64,000 bases of DNA from CAYYKD01 sp964471825. GTDB lineage: Bacteria > Spirochaetota > GWE2-31-10 > CAYYKD01. The translations under genes were made by a program, and so were the position numbers. Shown here piece after piece: positions 1-9,332 of this stretch; positions within the stretch are counted from its first letter, which is position 1; each line of letters begins with the position of its first letter. The notes below the pieces were generated by a model. It worked only from the letters and a program-made list of their open reading frames with translations, was not told where the DNA came from and searched no databases. The DNA is taken from contig CAYYKD010000018.1 in NCBI GenBank assembly GCA_964471825.1, positions 5,467-69,466 of the forward strand, given 5' to 3'.

Positions 1-147
1 CAAAGTTTGTAGAGTAGATATTTGATTTATTAAAAATTGAATGTCCCGGTATAGTATGAGTTTTTTTGTTTTTTATTTTATCGTGCTTATTAAATTTTCT
101 ATAATGCCGATATTATAACAAATATTTTTTAGTGATTAAGGTATAAT

Positions 148-1650
148 ATGGACATAATGAATCAGGACAGAATAAAAAGAAAGACTATTGCAACAAGTGT
201 AGCAGTTATATTACTAACAGGTATTATAGTTGTTTCGGTGATAATTGGCGGTATTTCTTATTATTATGAGCGGCTTAATGCAATTGAAGTAATGAAAAAT
301 CAGGTAGAAGCCATTGCTGAGAAACTATCATTCAGTCTTGTCGAGCCACTTTGGGCCTTTGATAAATCTGCAGTAAGTAAAACCATCGAACTTGAGTTAA
401 AAGAGAGGCACATCAATGCGATCTACATTCTCAATGAAAATGGACAGATTGAATCAGGTAAATACAAGGATAAAGAGAATGCCTGGAAGCTAACAGAGTA
501 TAATAACAACATATTTCAGCTTGATAAGGGTAGAATGATACGGCTGATGAGTTACTATAAAAATCGGACAAAAAGAGAGTTGAGAAAAGATTCAACACTT
601 TTAGGCTCTGTTCATGTCTATTGTACTGACCATTTTCTAAATCAGGATTTGAATGTAAGTATCCTAAAAATTATTCTTCAAACTATGGCACTAATTATTA
701 CAACAATGGTATTGATCTTTATTACATTAAACAGGAAGATTTTTAGACCTCTAAAGGAAATTTCAAATCATAGTGTTGTTGTTTCTGAAGGACATTTAAC
801 ACCATTTGAAAAGTATTCTGATCAGAATAATGAGTTGGGTTATCTTGTTAACAGTTTTAACCGTCTTGTAGATAGTTTTGCAAAAATTTCTCAGCAGTCG
901 CAAGAGGTAGCATTTAAATTAAAAAGAACAGTTACTGAGAATAAAGAAACTATAACGCTATTCTCAGAGATAACAAACAATGAGGCCGCTTCACTTGAGG
1001 AAATATCATCAACTCTCATTGAATCCGCATCTGCTATAAAGAACATCTCTAATAACTCACAGGAAGGATCAAGTAAATTAAAGGAGAGTTCTGCAAAGGC
1101 AAATCAGGGGTTTGCTTTGATTGACAAAATCATAGATAGTATTGAGGGGATTTCACAACACTCAAAGACTATTAAGAACTCACTTGAGCTTATCTATGGT
1201 ATAACTGAGGAAACCGATATGCTTGCATTGAATGCCTCCATAGAAGCTGCCAAAGCCGGTGATGCAGGTCGCGGATTCTCTGTCGTTGCTACCGAGATTA
1301 GAAAACTTGCCGAAAAATCGCAGATTACCGCTAAAGAAATAGAGGCAAGAATAGGTGAAAACAACTCAATAGTAGAGGAAGCAAGAGAGTTTATTATTAA
1401 CTCTCAGAAAACATTTAAAGAGATACTTGAAACAACAGTTGCCTCAAGTCAGATTATCTCTGAGATATCATCTGCTATAAATGAAGAATCAGTCGCTCAG
1501 GGTGAAATTATTAATTCGGTTGATAACATAAATGCTGCCATGCAGAATATTATTGAAAAATTTGAATTGATCAAAAAGAGTTCATTAATCATCGATGATG
1601 CAGCTTACACTCTTATGAATCTTGTTGCAATGTTTAAGATTGGTGAATAA
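148..1650 (+). CDS. Methyl-accepting chemotaxis protein (transmembrane chemoreceptor)
   Basis: This is a chemoreceptor that senses a ligand outside the inner membrane and signals to CheA/CheW. A first membrane segment lies at about residues 12-39 and a small periplasmic sensor at 40-170. The second membrane segment is at 172-196, followed by HAMP (about 197-250) and a signalling domain (275-500). The conserved hairpin tip is near residue 353 (ETDMLALNASIEAAKAG then GRGFSVVATEIRKLAEKS). The sensor resembles that of the histidine kinase at 60116-61564 (PLW/AVW motif, then a late G-x-V-x-VY). No che genes are in the window. A TATAAT at 142-147 lies directly before the first ATG. An in-frame ATG at 157 is an alternative start that would give an almost leaderless message, but there is no good -35. 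Function is sure; the ligand is unknown. Confidence 0.93.
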   Translation: MDIMNQDRIKRKTIATSVAVILLTGIIVVSVIIGGISYYYERLNAIEVMKNQVEAIAEKLSFSLVEPLWAFDKSAVSKTIELELKERHINAIYILNENGQIESGKYKDKENAWKLTEYNNNIFQLDKGRMIRLMSYYKNRTKRELRKDSTLLGSVHVYCTDHFLNQDLNVSILKIILQTMALIITTMVLIFITLNRKIFRPLKEISNHSVVVSEGHLTPFEKYSDQNNELGYLVNSFNRLVDSFAKISQQSQEVAFKLKRTVTENKETITLFSEITNNEAASLEEISSTLIESASAIKNISNNSQEGSSKLKESSAKANQGFALIDKIIDSIEGISQHSKTIKNSLELIYGITEETDMLALNASIEAAKAGDAGRGFSVVATEIRKLAEKSQITAKEIEARIGENNSIVEEAREFIINSQKTFKEILETTVASSQIISEISSAINEESVAQGEIINSVDNINAAMQNIIEKFELIKKSSLIIDDAAYTLMNLVAMFKIGE

Positions 1651-1694
1651 AATTAAGATAAATCGATTAAAAAAATAAGACACACCGGTTTAAC

Positions 1695-1749
1695 GCTCAT
1701 GCAAAAAGGCTCATGCTGAAATTAAAGATCTATTTTTGCATGAGCTTTT
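1695..1749 (+). terminator. Inverted repeat with T tail after the chemoreceptor gene
   Basis: Arms GCTCATGCAAAAA (1695-1707) and TTTTTGCATGAGC (1733-1745) form a perfect 13-bp stem with a 25-nt loop, followed by a short T run. The loop contains a further GGCTCATGC. Position after a stop codon fits a Rho-independent terminator. The arm sequence belongs to the palindrome family also seen near 31.2, 38.7, 45.85 and 46.85 kb. Confidence 0.6.
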
Positions 1750-1928
1750 TAGTAACTACTCAAATAACTGCTTAAACTTAAAAAATTTCTGTTTTAAAAA
1801 CAAAAAATACTCTTCAGAATAATGATTATCTGATGTATAATACTCAGACTAAATAACCAATAAAGTGATATAATAAAATGTATTGCTGGAATTTCACCTT
1901 AAATGAAAAAAATGTTTTGGAGAAAAAT

Positions 1929-4862
1929 ATGAAAAACATGAAAAATTTGCTGTTATTTGTTTTTATTTTTGCCTGTACGGCTTTTATAGGAGCTGTAAAT
2001 CCCATTAATGAGTTTAAAGTATTTAAACTGAAGAACGGCCTGACAATATATATAAATGAAGATAGCGATGCCTCTAAGGTCTATGGTGCTGTTGTTGTCA
2101 ATGCAGGCGGCAAGAATGATCCGAAAGATTCTACAGGGATAGCCCACTACCTTGAACATATGCTATTTAAGGGAACTAAGAGACTGGGAACTGCTGATTA
2201 CTCTAAAGAATCAAAACTCCTGGACGAGATCTCTAAACTCTACACCAAACTCGGCAAAGAGCGATCCGAGACTAAGAGAAAAGAGATTCTTGCTCAGATT
2301 AATGATATAAGCGTCAAAGCCTCAGAATATGCAATTCCAAATGAGTTTGACCGCCTCTCTCAATCAATAGGTGCAGATCAGGTAAATGCCTATACATCCA
2401 ACGATATGACTGTCTACTACTCGCTTTTTCCTGCAAATGAGCTTGTAAAATGGGTTGAGCTAAACTCAGAGCGATTTATCGAGCCTGTATTCAGGCTATT
2501 TCAGCCGGAGCTTGAGGTCGTCTATGAAGAAAAAAACCGGTCACTTGATAACTGGCAACGGGAACTATTTGAAACCTATTTTAATAAGTTCTTTAAGAAG
2601 CACCCCTATGGGCAACAGACAATCCTTGGTTCTGTTGATCATCTTAAAAATCCATCATTGGATAAAATGTATAAGTTTTTTAATGACTACTATGTTGCCA
2701 ACAATATGGCACTGATTATCAGCGGTAATATTAAAACTGAGCAGATCATAGGTGAAATAGAAAATAAATTCGGCAGACTAAGATCTGGAAATGTGCCAAA
2801 GTTTCCTCTGTTTAAAGAGGCAGACTTTAAGGGAAGAGAGTTTCATGAGATTGCGGTCAGTCCGATCGAAGTCGGTGTAGCCGGTTACAGAGTTCCAAAT
2901 TTTAATGCAAATAATCCTAAAGATTTCTACACAATGGACATTATCAAATTATTGTTAAATAATAGCGGGCAGACCGGATTACTAGACAAATTAAAAAATG
3001 AGGGTAAGGTTCTAGAGCTTAATGCTTATTATGAAGACAATAAAGATCATGCATCATTTATTTTTTTATTTGTACCACTTGTCGGACAACAAACCCTTAC
3101 TGATGCCGAAAATCTAATCTACCCAGCACTCGATATGCTAAAAAACGGAACGATTGACACTATACTATTTAGTTCAGTATTAACCAACTATAAGATTTTA
3201 ATCGAACAGGCATTAGAATCCCAAAGATCAAAAGTAAATCATGCCATCAACAGCTACATATACGGTATTGATGTCAACAAATTTAGTGATAAAGGTCTAG
3301 AAATATTAAATACAATCACCATTGATGACATAAAAAAAGCTGCATCAAAATACTTTACAGACAATCGTCTTGTACTCTATTCTAAGGTTGGTCAACCGGG
3401 CGGCCCACGGCTTGAAAAACCGGGATTTACACCGGTCAAACAGAATGACTCAAAGTCAGAGTATGCCGTTGAATTTGCTAAACTCAAATCCCTTCCGCTT
3501 GAACCGGCATTTGTTGACTTTGGTATAAATTCAGACTCAAACAAAAAAGACAACTCTATTATGCAATCAAGTAAACATTTTGAGACCGCTATGCTTGGCA
3601 AGAATAAGCTCTACCGTGTAAATAACCCTGTAAACGGTATCTCAAAACTCTCGATTTCATATGGAATAGGCATGTATGACAGCAAACTTGCCACCTATCT
3701 TGATTACTACCTTAACAAATGCGGCACAACAAAACTTACAGGCAGTGAATTTAAGGTTAAAATGTTTGAAAATGGTATAAACTACTCGATCAGCTCCAGC
3801 AAGAACTATTTTACCGTTACAATCTCAGGCCTTGACGAAAAGATAGAAAATGGTATAAAACTAATCAATGAGCTTCTTACTTCTCCTGAGATTGATAAAA
3901 GCATAATAGAGCTTCTTGTAAATGAGACTAAGGCAGACCGTGAATTTGAAGAAAAAAACACCGATACGATCTCCAAACTAATCCACAACTACCTTCTTCT
4001 AAAAGAAAAATCCCCCTATATAGACCGACCATCCCTTGAGGAGATAAAAAACTTCACGCCGGAGGTTCTTCTCAGAGAACTTGAGACAATAAAGAAATAT
4101 ACCGCATCTATTCATTATTCAGGAAATATTCCACTTGACAAACTTACTGATATAATAAAGAACAACTTTAGTTTTGTCCCCTCGCCGCTACCGATGAAAG
4201 AACTCTGGTCATTCAACAGGGTAAAATACACTGAACCTGTAGTATATTTTGTAGACAAACCGGGTATCGCTCAGAGTCAGATCCACCTCTTCATTGAAGG
4301 CAAACCGTATAAATTTAACGATGACGGAAGGATTGACGGTTTTAATGAGTATTTTGGAGACGGCATGAGCTCTATTGTATTTCAAGAGATCAGAGAGTTA
4401 AAGAGCCTGGCATACACAGCCTATTCTGTCTACCTGAAACCGCCAGCCGAACAAAGAAATGGATATCTATACGGTTTTATCGGCACTCAGACTGACAAAA
4501 CCTTTGAAGCTATTGACACACTTATTGATCTTATTAGAAATATTCCAATGAAACCTGATCGGATAGACCTCATAAAAGAGGGTTTGATAAGTAAGGCATC
4601 TACTAATAAACGGGGATTTAGAGCCCTAACGCCCTGGGTCGAGGACAATATCAGATATGGTTACACAATGGATCCGAATGAGTATAACATTTCCCTCTAT
4701 AGAACTCTAAGTATGGATGAAATACTGAAGTTTCATAGTGAATTTGTCAAATCAGGAGTGATCTCTCTTGCCATTGTTCTTGATTTCGATAAAATAGATA
4801 CTAAGATGCTGGAAAAATACGGCAAGGTAATTGAGCTTGATACAGGAATAATGAGAAAATAG
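1929..4862 (+). CDS. M16 family (pitrilysin/insulinase-like) zinc metallopeptidase, secreted
   Basis: A large two-half M16 peptidase of about 977 residues. The inverted zinc motif HYLEH is near residue 72 within GIAHYLEHMLFKGT. The downstream acidic ligand is probably in the VYEEKNRS segment near 195. Between them is a charged helical insertion (about 85-135) that lengthens the usual spacing. The C-terminal half (from about 560) is a second M16 fold without the motif, as expected for the family. The start at 1929 follows GGAG at 7-nt spacing and gives a signal peptide (MKNMKNLLLFVFIFACTAF); an upstream ATG at 1878 lacks a ribosome site. It should act in the periplasm on peptides or damaged proteins. 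The substrate is unknown. Confidence 0.92.
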   Translation: MKNMKNLLLFVFIFACTAFIGAVNPINEFKVFKLKNGLTIYINEDSDASKVYGAVVVNAGGKNDPKDSTGIAHYLEHMLFKGTKRLGTADYSKESKLLDEISKLYTKLGKERSETKRKEILAQINDISVKASEYAIPNEFDRLSQSIGADQVNAYTSNDMTVYYSLFPANELVKWVELNSERFIEPVFRLFQPELEVVYEEKNRSLDNWQRELFETYFNKFFKKHPYGQQTILGSVDHLKNPSLDKMYKFFNDYYVANNMALIISGNIKTEQIIGEIENKFGRLRSGNVPKFPLFKEADFKGREFHEIAVSPIEVGVAGYRVPNFNANNPKDFYTMDIIKLLLNNSGQTGLLDKLKNEGKVLELNAYYEDNKDHASFIFLFVPLVGQQTLTDAENLIYPALDMLKNGTIDTILFSSVLTNYKILIEQALESQRSKVNHAINSYIYGIDVNKFSDKGLEILNTITIDDIKKAASKYFTDNRLVLYSKVGQPGGPRLEKPGFTPVKQNDSKSEYAVEFAKLKSLPLEPAFVDFGINSDSNKKDNSIMQSSKHFETAMLGKNKLYRVNNPVNGISKLSISYGIGMYDSKLATYLDYYLNKCGTTKLTGSEFKVKMFENGINYSISSSKNYFTVTISGLDEKIENGIKLINELLTSPEIDKSIIELLVNETKADREFEEKNTDTISKLIHNYLLLKEKSPYIDRPSLEEIKNFTPEVLLRELETIKKYTASIHYSGNIPLDKLTDIIKNNFSFVPSPLPMKELWSFNRVKYTEPVVYFVDKPGIAQSQIHLFIEGKPYKFNDDGRIDGFNEYFGDGMSSIVFQEIRELKSLAYTAYSVYLKPPAEQRNGYLYGFIGTQTDKTFEAIDTLIDLIRNIPMKPDRIDLIKEGLISKASTNKRGFRALTPWVEDNIRYGYTMDPNEYNISLYRTLSMDEILKFHSEFVKSGVISLAIVLDFDKIDTKMLEKYGKVIELDTGIMRK

Positions 4863-4906
4863 TAGTGAGAAAACAATAATGAGAAAATAATAAAGAGAAA
4901 GTAACA
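4851..4906 (+). repeat. Four tandem 14-bp units across a gene junction
   Basis: Units resembling ATGAGAAAATAATA run at 4851-4864, 4865-4878, 4879-4892 and 4893-4906. They cover the stop codon of the M16 gene, and the next gene's ATG begins where a fifth unit would begin. The array leaves only a weak purine-rich stretch (AGAGAAAG) as ribosome site for the downstream gene. Confidence 0.8.
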
Positions 4907-6958
4907 ATGAGTATAAAAAACGATATTTTAACGCAGCAGATACCGCAAAGACCTGATAAACTCGGCATGGCTCGTTCTCTGCACTGTTTCTTTCAGCCTG
5001 ACCGATGGGAAAGATTTTTTAAAGAGCTGGGTATTGGGGTTGTACTTTCAAAACCAACAACAAGAAAAACTATCGAAACCGCAGGTAAGGTTGCTGAGAC
5101 CGAAAACTGCCTTCCCATCAAACTCTTTGATGCACATATTATGGAGATTCGGGATACCGTTGATTATATATTTATCCCAAGAATTCTCTCATCGGTTAAA
5201 AACCATATTTCCTGCCCAAAACTAAGTGTAATACCGGACTGTGCCTCTATACTTGCACCCGGTAAGATTTTATCAATTAATATCGATGAGAAAAAAGAAA
5301 CACTTGCTAAAACGCTCGAAAGATTTGCTATAAGCATGGGATTCTCTAAAAAAACTGCCAAACAAGCTATAACTCGCAGTTTTATTACAATGAAAGAATC
5401 TATAACCAAAAAAACACTTGAACTGCCATCAAAAAACGGTTTTCTCCTAACAGGACACCCTTACAATCTCTATGACACATATATCTCTGACCCTGTTGTA
5501 AAGAAGTTAAAAAAAATGGGTGTCGAGTACTCTATAATGCCCTTCAAAAAAGGGAAGATAAAAAAAAGTTTTATTAAATGGGATACCTGCAGCGAGATCC
5601 ATGAAACTCTTTCTAACCTTGACCCTGACAAATACCATGGAGTTATCCAGATAAGCTCTTTTAATTGCGGATGCGACTCTGTTATGAATGATGTATTTAG
5701 AAAGGTACTAAAAGATAAGAATATTCACTATCTTGTTCTAGTAATTGACGAACATTCTGCCCTGGCAGGCGTTGATACCCGTCTTGAGGCATTTATTGAT
5801 TCTGTAGAATGGGCAAATAAATCAAAGCATTTCGCTAAGGAAACCCTTCCGACAGTTCAGTCTAAGACACACACAATCCCACCTGTTAGTCCCGGCAGCA
5901 GACTAGCTATACCGAATATGGGAAACTACTCTATCGCATTTGCAGCGATTGCTGATGCCATAGGTGTTACACCTTGGGTTAGTCAGACAACGCCTGAGAT
6001 CATGAAACTTGGGATTGAGGCCTCACCCGACTCACTATGTCTGCCTTTTAAGACATTTATCGGTCATTTTATTAAGGCCGCTAGAGAGGGAGTTGAGTTC
6101 GGCATAATGGTTGACGGTGAGGGACCTTGCAGGCTTAGATACTACAGGAAGATGCTGCAAGAAATTATTGACAAACAGGGACTCAAGATGCACATATTCG
6201 GGCTTGGTACCGATGCCATCAAACCTGAGATAATTAAACACTTCGATCCCCCATTTTTTAAATTTTGGCGTGGTGCATATTGGGCGATGCATAAGATGTT
6301 TGTTATTGACATGGTTGAACGGGAATCATGGACCATCCGTCCCAGAGAAATAACCAAGGGCTCTACAACCGAACTTATGAACCAATGTCTTAACGAACTA
6401 AAAAAAGCCAAAACAGGAAAAGAGATAAAAAAACTCAAAGCTATCTTTAAAGAACGATTTAAAGAGATTAAAACAAATGATAGTAGAGAGATTCTTAAAG
6501 TTGCATTAGTCGGTGAATCAGGTGTATTGAGAGATACCTACCTAAATCACAGCATTGAGGAGCTTCTTGGCGGAATGGGAGTTACGGTTACAAACTTCTT
6601 TCTTCTAGGTGAAGAATTAAAATCGATATTCTCCCCTACACTTTCCAAGAAACGAAAATTTAAGGTTGCAAGACCATATCTAAAAACTAAAATCGGCGGA
6701 CACGCTCTGGATACCGTAGCTCATTCAATCCTCTGTGCCGAACAAAACTGGGACGGAATTGTACACCTTGCACCTTCGGGGTGTATGCCAGAGATAAGTG
6801 TCCGCCCCGTTCTTCATAGAGCAGCCTGTGATTATGATATTCCGGTCTTAGAGTGTTCATTTGATGAACACACCAGCCATGTCGGGATGGTAACAAGACT
6901 TGAAGCCTTTGTAGATATGTTGTATCAACGAAAAAATAGAGCTGGAGCAAATAGATGA
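4907..6958 (+). CDS. Acyl-CoA dehydratase activase-related protein (DUF2229/HgdB-like), internally duplicated
   Basis: This belongs to the 2-hydroxyacyl-CoA dehydratase activase-related group, which is linked to radical-type dehydratases or reductive enzymes depending on an ATP-driven activase. Two similar blocks can be seen. The first (about 1-300) ends in SALAGVDTRLEAFIDSV and the second (about 330-683) ends in SHVGMVTRLEAFVDML. Each has an upstream conserved cysteine segment (FNCGCDS; PSGCMPE). Related proteins elsewhere are often fused to the activase in one very long chain; here the activase is the next gene, overlapping by ATGA. No recognisable substrate-specific dehydratase alpha/beta pair lies beside it, so the reaction is not known. 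The family assignment is firm and the role uncertain. Confidence 0.8.
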   Translation: MSIKNDILTQQIPQRPDKLGMARSLHCFFQPDRWERFFKELGIGVVLSKPTTRKTIETAGKVAETENCLPIKLFDAHIMEIRDTVDYIFIPRILSSVKNHISCPKLSVIPDCASILAPGKILSINIDEKKETLAKTLERFAISMGFSKKTAKQAITRSFITMKESITKKTLELPSKNGFLLTGHPYNLYDTYISDPVVKKLKKMGVEYSIMPFKKGKIKKSFIKWDTCSEIHETLSNLDPDKYHGVIQISSFNCGCDSVMNDVFRKVLKDKNIHYLVLVIDEHSALAGVDTRLEAFIDSVEWANKSKHFAKETLPTVQSKTHTIPPVSPGSRLAIPNMGNYSIAFAAIADAIGVTPWVSQTTPEIMKLGIEASPDSLCLPFKTFIGHFIKAAREGVEFGIMVDGEGPCRLRYYRKMLQEIIDKQGLKMHIFGLGTDAIKPEIIKHFDPPFFKFWRGAYWAMHKMFVIDMVERESWTIRPREITKGSTTELMNQCLNELKKAKTGKEIKKLKAIFKERFKEIKTNDSREILKVALVGESGVLRDTYLNHSIEELLGGMGVTVTNFFLLGEELKSIFSPTLSKKRKFKVARPYLKTKIGGHALDTVAHSILCAEQNWDGIVHLAPSGCMPEISVRPVLHRAACDYDIPVLECSFDEHTSHVGMVTRLEAFVDMLYQRKNRAGANR

Positions 6959-7914
6959 AAAAAAACGGGTATCTTGGAGTCGATGTCGGCTCAATAAGCA
7001 TAAACTTCTTTATCCTAAATGATAATGAAGAGGTTGTTTTCAAATCATATATCAGGGGACAGGGAGATCCGGTCGGTGCAGTTCAGCAAGGTCTAAAGGA
7101 ACTTGAGATTGCAATTGATAAAGACTACGATGTCAAGGCAGTCTGTGTAACAGGAAGCGGCAGATCACTTATCGGGGCGGTTATTGGTGCAGATATCATA
7201 AAAAATGAGATCATGACCCACGCAAGGGCGGCTATCCACACCAATCATGATGTAAAAACTATTATTGAGATTGGCGGGCAGGATAGCAAGGTTACAATCA
7301 TAAGAGATGGTATCGTTGTAGATTTTGCTATGAACCTGGTATGTGCTGCAGGAACCGGCAGCTTCCTTGACTCACAGGCAAAAAGACTGAATATTTCAAT
7401 TGATGAACTCAGCAACAGGTCAGTCCTTGCAGATAACCCAACAAATATTGCCGGCCGATGCACAGTCTTTGCAGAATCCGATATGATTCATAAACAACAG
7501 ACCGGCCATAAACAGGAAGATATTCTAATGGGACTCTGTCACTCACTTGTAAGAAACTACCTAAGTAATGTCTGCCGGGGTAAAGAGATAAAACCGCCTG
7601 TCTTTCTACAGGGTGGAATCAGTGCAAACAAGGGTATCTACAGAGCCTTCAAGGAAGCTCTAAATATGGAAATTCATATTCCTGATAATCACATGGATAT
7701 GGGAGCCTATGGTGCAGCCCTGATTGCAAAGGAAACTGATATCCAAAAGACCAGATTTAGAGGGTATGCAATATCTGATCATAGTATAGTAACAGGTAGT
7801 TTTCAGTGCAAAGACTGCTCTAATCTCTGTGAGGTTGTATCTATTGAGGATAACAATGAGATTATCGGAAAGAGCGGAGGCAGATGCGGTAAATGGGAAA
7901 ATAGTTACGAATAG
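6955..7914 (+). CDS. Acyl-CoA dehydratase activase (BadF/BadG/BcrA/HgdC family ATPase)
   Basis: An ASKHA-fold ATPase of 319 residues. It resembles the activators that use ATP to push an electron from a [4Fe-4S] cluster onto a 2-hydroxyacyl-CoA dehydratase or related enzyme. Family marks are the N-terminal phosphate loop (LGVDVGSISINFFILN), IIEIGGQDSKV, the cluster-region cysteine in CAAGTGSFLD (about residue 124), GRCTVFAESDMI, and the C-terminal GAYGAALIA segment. A tail of about 40 residues carries CKDCSNLCEV and GGRCGKW cysteines, which may bind metal. Its ATG overlaps the stop of the previous gene, so the two should be co-translated and probably form one functional unit. The partner enzyme is not identified. 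Confidence 0.87.
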   Translation: MKKNGYLGVDVGSISINFFILNDNEEVVFKSYIRGQGDPVGAVQQGLKELEIAIDKDYDVKAVCVTGSGRSLIGAVIGADIIKNEIMTHARAAIHTNHDVKTIIEIGGQDSKVTIIRDGIVVDFAMNLVCAAGTGSFLDSQAKRLNISIDELSNRSVLADNPTNIAGRCTVFAESDMIHKQQTGHKQEDILMGLCHSLVRNYLSNVCRGKEIKPPVFLQGGISANKGIYRAFKEALNMEIHIPDNHMDMGAYGAALIAKETDIQKTRFRGYAISDHSIVTGSFQCKDCSNLCEVVSIEDNNEIIGKSGGRCGKWENSYE

Positions 7915-8024
7915 ATTGATGCTTGAACTAAAATTTGTTATTAATTGTTATTACTTTACTTTTTTTTCATGACAATATAGACAACTCTTAATAAAAATGC
8001 TAAATACTTAAATTGGAGTATGCT

Positions 8025-8255
8025 TTGAAAAAGATAAATCACATTATAATAGATAAAGACAGATGTAAAAGTTGTGGGCTTTGTATAGTAGAATGTAAGA
8101 AAACTCTATTGCATATATCAGAGGAGATTAATGCCAGTGGCTATCACCCCGTTGAGATAGTTGAACCTGACAAATGTATCGGCTGCTCACTATGTGCTGT
8201 AACTTGCCCCGACGGTGCGATAGAGCTGATCGTTGAAGAACTTGGTGATGAGTAA
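8025..8255 (+). CDS. korD: 2-oxoacid:ferredoxin oxidoreductase, ferredoxin-like delta subunit
   Basis: A small 2[4Fe-4S] ferredoxin-type subunit with two classic clusters, CKSCGLCIVEC and CIGCSLCAVTC. It passes electrons from the thiamine-diphosphate core (KorA/KorB) to free ferredoxin. The start is taken as the TTG at 8025 because GGAG at 8015-8018 gives 6-nt spacing; reading from 8013 would place that ribosome site inside the gene. The alpha subunit follows after 24 bases. The order delta-alpha-beta-gamma matches known KOR/VOR operons. 2-Oxoglutarate is the likely substrate by resemblance of the alpha subunit, but a branched-chain oxoacid cannot be excluded. Confidence 0.88.
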   Translation: MKKINHIIIDKDRCKSCGLCIVECKKTLLHISEEINASGYHPVEIVEPDKCIGCSLCAVTCPDGAIELIVEELGDE

Positions 8256-8279
8256 GATCTGATAAAAAGGAGACCTCTA

Positions 8280-9323
8280 ATGGGCGAAAAGGTATTAATG
8301 AAGGGCAATGAAGCAATGGCTGAAGCTGCTATTAGAGCCGGATGCAGATACTATTTCGGTTATCCGATAACTCCACAAAATGAAGTCCCTGCTTATATGT
8401 CTCAAAGACTTCCTGAAGTAGACGGAGTTTTTATACAGGCCGAAAGTGAACTTGCAGCAATAAATATGGTCTATGGTGCCGGTGCCTGCGGTGTATATGC
8501 AATGACATCATCATCCAGCCCCGGCGTATCTTTAATGCAGGAAGGGATCTCCTACATGGCAGGTGCCGAAGTTCCTGCTGTTTTAGCAAACATGATGCGT
8601 GGTGGTCCGGGGCTTGGAAATATTTCACCCTCACAGGCAGACTATCTTCAGTCTGTAAAAGGTGGTGGTCACGGGGATTATAACATCGTTGTAATTGCAC
8701 CCTACTCAGTTCAATCACTTATTGATCTAACTGTAAGGGCATTTGAGATCGCCTTTAGATATCGTATAATAGTTATGATTCTTGGTGACGGGATACTTGG
8801 TCAGATGTCCGAGTCAGTAGTTTTGCCGGAATTTAAAAAAATTACCCCGGATCATGATGGATTTATCGGAGATGGAAATAAGCAGATCATAATTAGATCA
8901 CTATATCTATCCCCCGAGAACAAGCTCGAAACTCACAATCATAAACTTCAGGAAAGATATAAAACCATTAAGAAAAATGAAACACTTCATGAGGAGTATC
9001 ATACTGATAACTGCGACTATCTTATCGTTGCCTATGGAACAGTTGCCAGAGTAGTAAAGGCCTCTATTGATGATCTGAGGATTGCCGGTGTGAAGGTCGG
9101 ACTATTCCAGCCTATAACACTATGGCCTTTTGCACATGATGAACTATTCAGACTTTCAAAGGGCAAGAAAAAAATTTTTGTACTTGAGATGGCAGTTAAT
9201 CAGTTAGAGCAGGATGTAAGAATTTCACTCGGCAGAGAGGTTAAGATAATTCCATTTAACAAACTTGGCGGTGCGATCTTCAATGAAGATGAGATCTCCG
9301 ATTTTATTAAAAAAAAGATATAG
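8280..9323 (+). CDS. korA: 2-oxoacid:ferredoxin oxidoreductase, alpha subunit
   Basis: The 347-residue alpha subunit of a KOR-type enzyme that oxidatively decarboxylates a 2-oxoacid to an acyl-CoA while reducing ferredoxin. It opens with the pyrimidine-binding signature KGNEAMAEAAIRAGCRYYFGYPITPQ, then the glutamate-containing IQAESELAAINMVYGAGACG and SSSSPGVSLMQEG. The C-terminal transketolase-C-like domain begins near residue 225. AAGGAGACC precedes the ATG at good spacing. It is made with korD, korB and korC. In a fermenting cell it can run either way, consuming or supplying 2-oxoglutarate, the partner of GdhA encoded at 47 kb. Confidence 0.93.
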   Translation: MGEKVLMKGNEAMAEAAIRAGCRYYFGYPITPQNEVPAYMSQRLPEVDGVFIQAESELAAINMVYGAGACGVYAMTSSSSPGVSLMQEGISYMAGAEVPAVLANMMRGGPGLGNISPSQADYLQSVKGGGHGDYNIVVIAPYSVQSLIDLTVRAFEIAFRYRIIVMILGDGILGQMSESVVLPEFKKITPDHDGFIGDGNKQIIIRSLYLSPENKLETHNHKLQERYKTIKKNETLHEEYHTDNCDYLIVAYGTVARVVKASIDDLRIAGVKVGLFQPITLWPFAHDELFRLSKGKKKIFVLEMAVNQLEQDVRISLGREVKIIPFNKLGGAIFNEDEISDFIKKKI

Positions 9324-9332
9324 GGTAAAGTA

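Noticed and set aside
142..159. Fifth leaderless candidate at the chemoreceptor start
   Set aside because: TATAAT lies directly before the ATG, but no acceptable -35 is found at 16-18 nt, and the spacing to the second ATG is 9 nt, so it was left out of the set.
6035..6438. Two overlapping minus-strand frames inside the DUF2229 gene
   Set aside because: Antisense shadows of a well-supported gene, with no ribosome site or known domain.
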